Shown in pieces: positions 53,799 through 64,000 of a stretch of 64,000 bases of DNA (positions are counted from its first letter, which is position 1; each line of letters starts with the position of its first letter). The notes under the pieces were generated by a model that ran no database searches, had not been told where the DNA came from, and saw only the letters and a list, made by a program, of their open reading frames with translations. The translations under genes were made by a program, and so were the position numbers. Source of the stretch: Yamagishiella unicocca (Eukaryota; Chlorophyta; Chlorophyceae; Chlamydomonadales; Volvocaceae); the NCBI GenBank assembly GCA_003116995.1, contig BDSL01000135.1, positions 124,001-188,000 on the forward strand. Reading direction: 5' to 3'.

Positions 53799-56700
53799 GT
53801 GAGCTCTCTTCTGGAAAGTCCGGCGAGATGAATGTTCCAGCAACCGCAGCGGCCAGCGCCGCATTAACCGTCCCAGCAGCGCCACCCGTGTCAACGGGAG
53901 GCGAGGAGGCCGTTGCTGGGCTACGGGCGGGACCCGGGTATGTGGTGTTAGCGGCAGGAAAGGATCAGGAGTCGCATCCACGCGGCGCGCCCGCGTCGCC
54001 GGCGGCGCACCAGGAGCTCCATCAAACGCTGCGGCGCCCTGTGCTCCCGCAGCAGCAGCAGCAGCAGCGGTCCCTGCCGCCGCGGACGGTGCTCGCGGCC
54101 AGCAGCGGCGCTGCTGCCGGCGGCGCGGGTCGCCACCATGTCTCCGCCAGCGACTACGGCCTGCCGCCCCTGGACCCAGACGCGCTACCGCCCGGGCACT
54201 CGCTGCTGGTGCTGCCATCCGGCGCGCAGGGCCTTGAGCGGCGGATGTCCTGGAAGGACGCGGCGGACATGGTGGTTTCCGCGTCCGCTGGGTCTGAGGG
54301 GCCTACGGACAGCTTGGACAGATGGAGCGGCCCCGCGTCGTTGGATGGTGACCTGTCTGAGCCGTGGACCGATGGGCTCGTCGGGGAGGACTACAGCGAC
54401 GAGGGGACGGCACGGCGCCAACAGGCTCCTGGCTCCGAAACCACAACGGTGACGGGGCCGGGGGAGGAGGCGGCGGCGGGGCGCCACGGTGCTCCAAGCG
54501 GGCGAGCGGCGGCAGAGCTGGGGCGGCATGTGGGATACCATGTCATGCAGCAACAGCAGCAGCAACCTGCCCACCGTCAACACCACCGGTCGCGGCCGCA
54601 CCGCGAGCGGCAGCCCGGAGCGAAGCCGCGAGCGCTTCGGCTGCAGCCGCCACCGTGGCCGCTGCACCCTAAGGAGCAGCAGCAGCAGCTCCCAGGGGGT
54701 GACCCAGAGGGGCGCGACGGACAGGAGCCGGGTCGCAGGGGGCCGGGCCGCAGCAGCGCACCAGTGCTGGCCCGTCCATCCGCCGCCACCGCACGGCCTC
54801 CACTGCCATCGCAGCTCTTCGCCGCTCAACCCGCCTCCCCAACCACTGACCCGCGCCCACTGTCCCCACCTGCCGCGGGCGGCCGCCGCTCCGGTGGCGG
54901 CGGCGCTGAGCCGCCGCCGCCAGCACTCAGCGCTGGCGGCGCCGCCACCGTACCCCCCGCTCCCCAACGCTCCGGTGACCTGTTCATTACCACGACGCCT
55001 TTCTTCCCGCTCGGCCCCGAAACCTCGGAGTTCCTGGATCGCGCCACGTCCGTTCAGGTGGGGCTCCACCTGGATCCGGATTTCGCCACGACAGCTTCGG
55101 GTGCCGGGCTGCGCAGCAGGGACAGCGTGGATCAGGGGGAGGAGGAGGCCACCCCTTCGGACCGCACCACCGTGGGTTCGGCCTCCACCGCCACGTTGGG
55201 GGAGGGCGACCTGCTGGGCGAGGGTGAGGCGGAGGAGTACGAAGATGACGACGACGACGATGCGGTGCTGGCGGCGGCGATGCGATCCCAGACGGTGTCA
55301 TCCATTGGCACCGCATCCACCTCCTCCACGGGCGGGGCCAACAGCGGCGCCGGCGCCAGAGGCAACACCGGCGTGATGATGGGCCCTCTAGGCCTGTCGA
55401 CCCGGCACACCACCAGCAGCTTCCTGCCGGTCGCCGAGCGAGGGAATGCCGGTGGCGCTGGCGCCGCAGCTTCTTCTTCTGCTGTTGCTGCTGATGGTGG
55501 TTTCGGAGCGCAGCCCCAGGCGTCCCATCGCCACCGCCACCACCACCACGAGCACCATCACCACCACCACCCCTCCCACTTGCGCGACACCGCCACCGAC
55601 CCGGCAGCAGCACGTGAGCCGGCGCTGCACCTCGTGCCGCAGCGCCGCGCGCAGGACGGGCCCCTGGTGCCGCCCGACGTGTTGGAGCGCATGGCGCGCT
55701 ACGCAGGCGACGAGGGGCTCGCGCGGCCCAGCACCGCAGTCCCCTCGGCCCTCCGGCCCGACGCACCCGACCGCGGCCCGCCAGTGCCGCCGGAGGTCCT
55801 GTCCTACCTGGAGCAGTACACCGGCGGCGGCGAAGGGGACATAAGGCCCATGACGGCGTCGCCGTCGGTGCTGCGCGCGCTCGCGTCGCGGGAGGTGCCC
55901 GTGCCGCCGGAGGTCCTGTCGTACATGCAGCAGTACACCGGTGGGTCCCAGGGTAGGGTAGGGTTCGGTGTGTGGCGGCACCCGTCATGCCGGACCGACA
56001 GGCAGGTGGCGGAGGGGCGGGGCACCTCAGCTGTCCGCCCTCGCAACGCCTGCTGCGGCATGGCGGCGGCAGCGTTGCGAGGCCGGGTTCGCGACCGGAG
56101 GCGTGGCTGCCGCGCGAGGTGCAGCGGCTCGTCGCGCCAGTCGATCGATCCGGTAGTTGGATACGAAGAGCGGAGAAATACCGGTAGTAGCGGGGCGTCT
56201 TGGCGGTGGTGAATGCGGGGTCGAGGAGACCGGACAGACATTGCTGCGGCACCACGGCTGCTGTACCTGTCGCGCCTCCTACGCTGCGATGGTGCCCTCC
56301 ACAGCCTCCCGCCTGCATCATTGGCGCCCTTTCAAAACCGCACCTGCAGCGCCCCTACCCCGATGCCGAACGCCTACGCCGTAAAGCACCACCAAAACCA
56401 CTGCAACCACCGACACCACTGCGACCACCGAAACCACTGCAACCACTGCAGCCACCGAAAACAAGACCACGGAACCCCCTCCGCCACTTGCATCGCCCCT
56501 GGTCCTCTGCAGGTGACGAGGGCGGCGCTCGACCCAGCAGCGCCACCCCCTCGGTGCTGTCGGCTGTCCGATCGCAGACCGAGCTGCCGGTGCCCGACCT
56601 GGTGCTGCACATGGCGGCGCAGTTCCAGGCTGGTGAGGCGCGTGGGTGGAATGAGGCGTGAGGGTATGAGAAGAGACCCGTGGGTCGGCACGATTAGGAA

Positions 56701-58506
56701 ACGTTTGATACATACGCTTGGAGGCGTTAAGCGGCGTGAAGGGGGGGCGAGGAGGATGTGGGCGGCAGGAGCCATCCGAGGGAGGAGCATGTGGGCACGC
56801 TCGAGCGCTTGGTGTTGGAATCACGTCAAAAGGGCAACTGTGGAGTAGAGTGTGGCTGTCGGCGTCAATGTATGCAGGCAGGTGGGCGGGGCGTTGCATG
56901 TTGAGGTGCAAGCGGAGCCGCACTTATCATCTCCTCTTCAAATTGCCGCGACTCAAATTGCCCCGACTCACTTCCCGCAGTAACCGGTGCACCGGCACGT
57001 TACCTTCCTGCCCCCTCCTCGCCCGCCTTACCCAGGCGGCGAGGGCGTATCCCGGCCCACGACCGCGCCCTCCTCAGACGAGCGCCGAGCCCGCCTGGGA
57101 GCCCCGGGGCTATCGGCGCAGGCGGCAGCGGCGGCGGCAGCCGGCGCACGACCAGCGTCGGAACGTGGCTCGACTCCCGGCTCAGTGGGCGGCGGGGCGC
57201 AGCCGGGCATGGCCAGGACCGCCCCCTCGGAGCTGCAGGGTTCCGTCTACGAACCCCCCCGGCAGCGGTTGCAGTCCGAGCAGCAGCAGGGACCATCCCA
57301 GGCAACCAGTGCGGGTAGGGACGCGAGTAAGGGCGGGGTGAGGGAAGCGGGTACGGCAGTGTGTGTTCGTCCAGATGGAAAGGGGGCTTTCTTTTCTGGT
57401 GTTTCTTCGAAGTGGCTCCGGGCAGTAGAGCGGCTTCGTGTTCCGGCATTAGCAAAGTTGAACAGCTAGCTAATCGTACCAGGTGGCATGCCAATGGTTA
57501 TCTTGGAGGCCTCACTGGCACGGCGCCTGTCGTACCGCATTGTCGTGCTGCGTCATAATACTGTCGAGCGGATGTCTGTGGGCACGGTTGGGGCCACTGA
57601 TTGGCGCCCCGCCAAGGCACTCCTGCGACATGGCAGTGCTTTTAGCCTGCCGAAACATGCCAAAACATGCCACAATATGCCACAATATGCCAAAACATGC
57701 CAAAACATGCCAAAACATGGCATGTTCCCGCCCCGGCGGCCCTTCGCACTGCAGATGAAGGCGGCATTGACGGCGACTTGAGCAACAGCGGCAGCGCTTC
57801 TGGTCCCGGAGATCGCTCCTGCGGAGGCGAGGGAGGAGGCGGGGAGGAGGAGGAGGGGGGGTCGTTCGGGTCGGCCAAGGAAGGCGAGCCGCTGTACGAG
57901 GGAGAGGCGCCGGGGATGTCATGGGACACGGAGGAGGGGCTCCAGGGAGGGGGTCGGTTCGTGGATGCCTTTGTGGAAGCGGAGGGGGAAGCGTACGAGG
58001 GGGGCGAGGAGGAGTGGCTGGGCGAGGAGTACGAGGAGTACCCAGGCGCCGAAGAAGGCGCGCAGGAGGGGGGCCGATGCTACTTTGAACAGGAGGAGGA
58101 GGAGGAACGGGAAGAGGAGGAGGAGGAGGAGGACGAAGCCGAGCGAGGCATGGCGAGGGAGTCGTACGCGAGCAGCGCAGCGACCTTCCGCAACTCCCTG
58201 GCGCCCCCGGCTCCGCCGTCGATGTCGCAACCGCCGCCGCAGCAGCAGCAGTGGCTGGATCAACAACGGCAGCAGTGGCCGGGGCAGGTGCTGCCGCACT
58301 ACGGATCCGGACCGGCGTCGAGTGGGAGCCGGGAGCCGGGCACGAACGCGGGTCCCAGTGACGAAGAGGGCGACGAGGACGACGACGACGAGCCCGGGCG
58401 CAACGGGACGTTCCGTATGGTGGTGGGAAGCTGGCTGCACCGGCCTGACGGCGAAGACAGTGATGGCGACCAGGGCGGGATGGCGGCGGAGTTGCCGTAT
58501 GGCTGA
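53799..58506 (+). CDS. C-terminal part of the large coiled-coil gene: disordered region plus a tandem repeat of about 38-40 aa
   Basis: Exons 53799-55940, 56513-56632, 57036-57314 and 57755-58506 (TGA) join in phase 1 each time, giving about 1,097 residues here (about 2,556 in all if joined to the upstream exons). The first exon is mostly low-complexity (Gln, Gly, Ser, Ala, a His run, a DDDDDD run). From about 55657 a repeat appears four times, with the pattern VPPEVLxYxxQYTGG, a short linker, then RPxTAxPSVL. Copies three and four are completed only by splicing, which strongly supports the junctions. The last exon is very acidic (Glu and Asp runs) and ends SWLHRPDGEDSDGDQ, then GGMAAELPYG. 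No known domain was recognised. An alternative is a separate gene starting at the ATG at 53732. Confidence 0.75.
57651..57720. repeat. 10-bp CAAAACATGC repeat in the last intron of the coiled-coil gene
   Basis: Seven consecutive 10-bp units (CAAAACATGC with CACAATATGC variants), about 35 bases before the final acceptor. Confidence 0.93.
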
Positions 58507-61500
58507 CCCCGGCGTGGTGTGGTGTGGCGTGGCGCGCTTTCTTGCGCAGTCTGGGGGGGAGTGTGAAGCTGGCGCCACGTGCCGACGGCGGCAGCGCTTC
58601 TCGTTGCGTGCGGAGATGGTATGGTTGGTGTTGGCACCTCGGAGGGGGGAGAGCGAGCGAGGCATGTCGTCAGTGCATCGCCGGTCGTGCGGTCCTCGTA
58701 TGGGTGACGAGTAGATGGGGCTGTGCTGGTCTATGCCGCCTACTGGGTGATGAGTAGATGGGGCTGTGCTGGTCTAGTGGCATGTGGGAGCGACGAGGTG
58801 ATGAGCTTGATGCAGCTGCTGGGGTGGATTGGGTCGAAGCATCGGTTACAGAGTTTTGTGGCGCAAGCCAACGCGACGCACGGCTTCTTGGTGTTCGCGG
58901 CGGCAACCGTACGACGTAACGTGACACGTCCTGGCACGAATCCGAACGCAGCCGTCCGGAGCGCGAGGAATCAACCAACTAACTAACAAACTGTCCGCGT
59001 AGGCCAACGTGAAGCTGACCCTACTGGCGTGGAGCCCAACGGCACACGAAAGACCACGCTGATCCGTACCGTGTCGTGCAATGCACGTGTCGTACATCCT
59101 TGCTGACGTCCCGGGCGTGAGCGCCCCTCCTTGTCGGTGCGCCTGAAACTTGGAATGCCTTTACCATGCACGCGTTTGGAGGTCGACGAGCATTCGTTCA
59201 TTCATAGGATGTCATTTAAGAAGTGGAGCGCAGACGTGCACGTGTTATGACGAGTAGCGTCACCAGTTGGTGACTGGCAGTTTCGGAGCGCTAGTAGCTC
59301 ATGCGGGCCACCACACACGCTGACGTGGCATACAGTTGCTCGTGGTACGATAACATAACATGGACGAAACTAGGGATGCGTAACGCCACCCGGGGGGCAG
59401 GCAGTGCATATGGTCCCCTCGCAACAGATGTACGAAATAGATTCGCCGTCGTACTTGCTCGCCTGATGGGACGGCACAGGTGGCTTGTAAAATAAAGTGT
59501 AATTTAAAGCCCGTGGGTGGAGGGGATGGAGGCAGTGGAGGCTGGAGGGCGTAGGGGCTGCGGCGGAGAGGGGTGTGGGGGCGCTTGCGCAGCCTGGATC
59601 GGGCGCGGGAAGGGGTGGAACGGGGCCCATGTCTTCTTCCCTGTCTCTCCGCCAACGTACACAAAGCCACGCACCTAGCAGACGCTTCACGTTCTGTGCG
59701 TCCGATGTGCCAACTTAACCGGCGGCTCAATCCAATACAGTTACTGCAACATACAGGGTGTTAAGGCAGCGGTGGCTTTGTGTTGGGTACGGCGTCCTGT
59801 GCTGGCGCCTGATACGCTGCTGCCCGTGCGGCGCACGCACGGCACTTTATACACCGCTGCACCTGGTTCACCGGGCATACCGCACCGACAGACTGCTGAT
59901 TGAGGGGTGCTGTGTCAGGCGCGTTGCGTCGTCGCATATGCAGTTGCTCGCCATGTAAACAAGGGCAAGCCTTGCGAAAGAGTCATGTTCTCATGACCGG
60001 CTGGTACGGCATGGATATTTGAATGGCTCCAGGGTTCCAGCTGTTACTCTGCATCACGCGTCGTCCATCGGGGCCTCCGGCCGCGTATCCTGCTCAGCAC
60101 GGCAGGGCAGCAAGGCACGGATAGGCGCGGCTGCCCCACGGCGAACGAAGTGCGCGGCTTTTTGTGTACCTTCACTTGTAGGTAGAAGCAAGCCGTACAG
60201 CACGCAAGCTACCACAAAAGTTTTGCTGGAAGTGACCGCCGACGTAGGTCAGGCACGCACCCACTAACGAATGGCATAAACAACTATTCAAACCCCCTTT
60301 GCGGAACGTCCAGCCATCCGCAGCAGCGCCCGTACCAGGCAAGTACGGCGGTGCTGCCACAAACCAACCAACCAACCTCCCTCCACGTGCACATGGACTT
60401 CACCAAAGGTCACCACCCTGCAATTGCCCAAACGGACGACCTCATGACCTGCTGAAGATGTGCAATTTGAGCTGCTCAACAGGGAGCGAACCGTCACCAA
60501 TTGCCCTCACTGCTTGCAGCAGGTTGCAGCACAACAGCATACCACCATCGCCCAATAAGTGCCCACGCCCCGGGGCGGCCGTCGACCTCTTTACACCCGT
60601 TTTCCAACGTAATCCTCAACTCCATGCGCAAACTTTCGCGTCCAGTTCAAATCCCTTACTCAGCCTGTCGGCAATCAAGTTGTTGGAAGCAAAAGCGGCG
60701 AAACCAGGCGTCCCCCAGGCGACTAGAGCACCCTCCGCGCCTACTCCTCTACTCCCAGCAGCCATCATCACTTGCTGGCGTACAAAGAAACCCCTTCGCC
60801 GGCGGCGACCCCAGGCGCGTACGTCGCGCCTCCGCCCCCACAACCTTGAGCAGCTGCAGCAGAACAGCGCCACCGAAACCAACTGCAACCAAGCAACTGA
60901 TCGGCTCGTACATACAGCAAGCGAGTTTACGGACGGCCAGAGGGTTAGCGTAGGTATGTTGTAGGAAAGACAAGTCCGCGTAGGCTGAACTCAACCGGCT
61001 AGCTCCGCCTGGACTCGATCGCTGACAGAAGCGCGCCGGTCGGTCATCCTTCGAGACGATCACCTCCCACCTTGCTGCATACATATTTCCTCGGACGGGA
61101 AGCGTGCGCACCAGCCAACTCCGTGCAGCACCCTCGTCCCCAAGCAGCCAACTGCGGTACCCCTTACGCGTGGACTGGCTCGGATTGCGCGCGCACGACC
61201 TAGCGTCACGGCATTCACGTCTGCTGCCGAAGCAAGCTACCGCACCGTGGGGAGCTCGCCAGCAAGAGAGAAGCAAGGCCAGCAGGCAGACCCTAGGAAA
61301 CGGTAATCAGCGAAATCAAGAATCAAAGGGCGGGCGCTGCAGGCTCACGCCCCATGCAACTTTGCTACCCTACTTCCCATCATCGCCTTTTGAACGGCGT
61401 CCGCAACATCGGATGAATGCAGCGACGCGCGCGCACGCAAATCACCACCATCACGTCACCGTAGGGTACGACCAGGCAACGAACAACACGGACCGGGCAA

Positions 61501-63781
61501 CGAACAACACGGACCCGGCAACGTACAACACGGACCGACACATACTATTGCAGCTTAACGGCGCGCCTGCAACGACGCCTGCAATCGACGAGGGCGCCGG
61601 CTGGCCTCACTGAGGTGCAGGCGAGTAGGTTTCACTTAGGATTAGGATTTCAAACACATACACTGCTTCTGGCATGTATGTTTTGCGTTTACCTACAAGC
61701 TGTCCAGCAACCCGCAAGGACCGCTGCTGCCGCCGAGCACCACAAACGGCCTTTCTACACCTCACCGTCACTTCCTTCATCGTGCGCCGCGACGTCATAT
61801 TGAAGCCGTACTATCGACACCGCCCAGATCCGTCACCACCAGCATTAGCCGCTCAGTCCGCACCCCTGACTGATCCAGAAATAAACCTAACAATAGACGC
61901 TGCCGCGCTCGCGCGCGCCCTCAGGGCCCTGCTTCGTCCTGGCAGGCAATTAGGCCGGTGTTTCCCGTTCCTCAAGGCGGACGCCGTACGCACCCAGCGC
62001 CCGCGTCCTCCAATCGCGCGTGCGCAACGTTGTTTTTGTTTTTAACAGACAGATAGCCAGCACCTACATACGGCCCTGCCTGGCAGTGCCGCTGAAGGCC
62101 TCGCCCTTCCTCATCCACCTCATCCGCATCCCGCGATGTTAGTTCCGGGGCGTGCGCCGCCTCGCAGGGTTTCCCTCGCAGTCACACAAATAGCCTTGTA
62201 ACCTGGGCAGTAAGTGGATGTATGGACATCCACCCGCTTACTTGCTAGCCCTTATGATTGAGGCGCGCACAGCGCAACAGATAGCGTCGGCTGCCGACCC
62301 ATACCACACGCCGGACGCAGAAAAGAGACGCACCGACGCTCCAACGCTACATCCAACAAACAACAAGGATGACAACATAAAATCAAGGGCATGCAGCAAT
62401 GGAGCCGTGTCCAGTTGCCGGAAAAACTTCGTTTGCATACCGTTTTCATAACGTTGTCGACAAAGTTTTGCCTTAATCAAAAGCGTTAGGGTACGCACCC
62501 TGCTGTGCACGCCACTTTGGCTCGTGTTTATGCGCCAATCACTGGAAGAGGCAAGGCATACGCGCATGCCTAGGTACTTCAGGTTCGGCGCGCGCAGTTC
62601 CGAGCGTCACAAGAATGACGGAATTTTGTTGGAGACGCGCCTCGCTCACACGCGCAAGTAACTAATGAGCAACTTTATCCGCAACAACCCGTACGACTAA
62701 AACTAGCTGAGCTGCTCGCTTCATGTCCCCTGCTCTCGCCGCCCGCTTCCATCCCCTGTGCCGCCAGGCGCAGCCGCCCCGTCGTACCGTAAGGCCCCGC
62801 TGCGCCGCCGGCACCGCAAAGGGCCCTATGCCTGCCATCGTTTCCCCACCTACGCACCCAATGAGCTGTTTACATACTCCGATCCATCCCATGCGTGCGG
62901 ACCTGCCCTGACCGTGTGCGCAACGGCCACCGGAAACAGCAGACGCCGAGTTGGACTGTGCACGTGAACCATAGCCGTAAGACCCGGCGGCCGCGGCACG
63001 TTCGCGTCGTTTTCGTTAGACGCCAGGTAAGAAAGACTTCGATAGAAGCCATTTCAGTGCTGCAATTCGTTGATAGTTCTCGCGCCGTCCCGCGCCGTAC
63101 TTAGCGTTGACGTGCTGCTGATGCGTCGCGCCCGACGACGAGGCCGGCGAAAGGTCGGATGCTGGAACTACGTTGGCTACGACAGTGACACCCACCCACC
63201 AGCATGTTCGTGGACGCCGCTGGCTTAAGTGGGTGGGTTGGTAGCGTGCATAAACATTCCCAGGAGTCGGTGACGCCAGGCCTGCGGTGAATGGGCTAGC
63301 GGCGCCGCCGGTGGGGGCGGCTCCGCAGCGATGCAGGGTAAGCTCCGCTGATCCATCTGCACCCGCGGTCGTACATGGGCGGCATAACGTAATGTACGGC
63401 GGCGACAAGTAAGTAGGGCGCCGTAACGAAGGCACGGGGCGTGAGGTGACGCACGGCGACACAAGCTGTGCGCGTATCGGCAACCTGGACTTCATGAACC
63501 AAGCAACCTCCAGGCGCACCCACCTAGCCGTATCGTCCCATGGGATGTTTGTGCGAACACGTACTGAAAGGAGCTTACGTCAGAGACATTGATCCATTTG
63601 GTCTTCGCGGTTCATGAGCCTCGTGGCTCGTCTTGATTTGAAGGAGGTTCGTCAGTAGTGTGTCATGTCAGCGTGTGCGTGCGTCGTCTCGCCTTCGAGT
63701 GCAGCTCCATCGATCCGGAGCGCCCACCTCGCATACATCACGCATCACTACTGCTGGCGTCACAGCCCCCGGGTCACCCAC
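58507..63781. other. Long intergenic region with no convincing gene
   Basis: About 5.3 kb. TGTAA occurs at 59486-59490 and 59498-59502, with an AATAAA between; these may end a transcript of the coiled-coil gene with a 3' UTR of about 1 kb. A repeat of about 21 bp (core GCAACGAACAACACGGACC) occurs three times at about 61476-61537. Open frames around 60.3-61.3 kb exist on both strands (for example 60299-60964 plus), but none has family resemblance or a clear splice structure. The right end should hold the 3' UTR and perhaps the last exon of the kinase gene. Confidence 0.5.
61476..61537. repeat. 21-bp tandem repeat, three copies
   Basis: Three units with the core GCAACGAACAACACGGACC and its variants, in intergenic DNA. 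Confidence 0.85.
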
Positions 63782-63970
63782 CTGCTCCTGCAGCAGCAGC
63801 AGCTCCTTGACCACCTCCGCAGCGCCCGGCCGCCGGGGCGGGTCGGGGTCCCAGCAGCTGTGGATCAGCCGCCTGAGCTTGGGGGGGCAGCGCTGGTCGC
63901 TGATGTGGTCCAGGGCGGGCCGCGCCATCTGCATCGCCACCGAGTAGGCTACGGCGACCAGCGAGCAGTC
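63782..63970 (-). CDS. C-terminal exon of a TKL-type protein kinase (gene runs off the right edge)
   Basis: A 63-codon exon with acceptor CGCTTGCAG just before 63970 and donor CAG|GTGGGT at 63781. It reads DCSLVAVAYSVAMQMARPAL, then segments including CPPKLRRLIHSCWDPDPPRR and AAEVVKELLLLQEQ. Positions RPALDHIS, CPPKLRRLIHSCW and DPPRRPGAAEVV are kinase subdomains X-XI in the style of tyrosine-kinase-like (TKL) Ser/Thr kinases, a family much expanded in volvocine algae. The ATP-binding and catalytic parts lie outside the window, and the final exon downstream on the minus strand was not identified. Confidence 0.85.
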
Positions 63971-64000
63971 CTGCAAGCGCCGGTGGCGGAGAGTAATAGC

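Noticed and set aside
54987..56321. Minus-strand open frame of 444 codons
   Set aside because: It covers exon and intron of the plus-strand repeat gene and is dominated by Arg/Ala/Pro; the plus-strand repeats that continue across introns are far stronger evidence.
60299..61276. Overlapping open frames on both strands considered as a gene
   Set aside because: No family resemblance, no consistent splice structure and no agreement between strands; retained only as an unassigned part of the intergenic region.

Overview
The window is nuclear DNA from a volvocine green alga (the Chlamydomonas/Volvox/Gonium group). The signs are GC-rich coding sequence, short exons separated by GT-AG introns rich in minisatellites, Ala/Gln/Gly homopolymers inside otherwise conserved proteins, TGTAA polyadenylation signals just past several stop codons, and a copia element resembling Volvox Osser. 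No prokaryotic features, rRNA genes, complete tRNA genes or CRISPR arrays were seen. All gene models were built by hand from reading frames, splice-site sequence and intron phase. No database search was run.

Layout, left to right. (1) 12-3656 (-): 5' part of a gene running off the left edge, function unknown. (2) ~4.25-7.98 kb (+): a multi-exon low-complexity protein of unknown function, with a perfect 19-bp hairpin in one intron. (3) 8302-19440 (+): the U3 snoRNP/SSU processome protein UTP10 (HEATR1), ten exons, about 2,497 aa. (4) 20680-21989 (-): a DUF1771-Smr domain protein. (5) 22465-24676 (+): a mitochondrial-carrier-family protein with a polyglutamine insert. (6) 24.7-27.6 kb: repeat-rich, no convincing gene. 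(7) 27602-29307 (-): a four-exon, 196-aa protein of unknown function with an organelle-type N terminus. (8) 30159-35903 (-): a tubulin-tyrosine-ligase-like (TTLL) protein with three apparent GC-AG introns. (9) 36848-41521: an intact copia LTR retrotransposon with identical 154-bp LTRs and a 5-bp target duplication. (10) 43270-43862 (-): a 134-aa, probably plastid-targeted, two-helix membrane protein. (11) 44167-58506 (+): a very large coiled-coil protein with an RS-like segment and, near its C terminus, an unfamiliar repeat of about 38-40 residues. It reads best as one 18-exon gene (about 2,556 aa) but could be two. (12) 58.5-63.8 kb: no convincing gene. (13) 63782-63970 (-): an exon encoding the C-terminal end of a TKL-type protein kinase.

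The genes do not form a pathway. The Smr and carrier genes, and the small membrane protein and coiled-coil genes, are divergent pairs that may share promoters. The most unusual items are the repeat protein, the hairpin intron, the UTP10 intron flanked by an 11-bp direct repeat, the cluster of GC-AG introns in the TTLL gene, and the young copia insertion.
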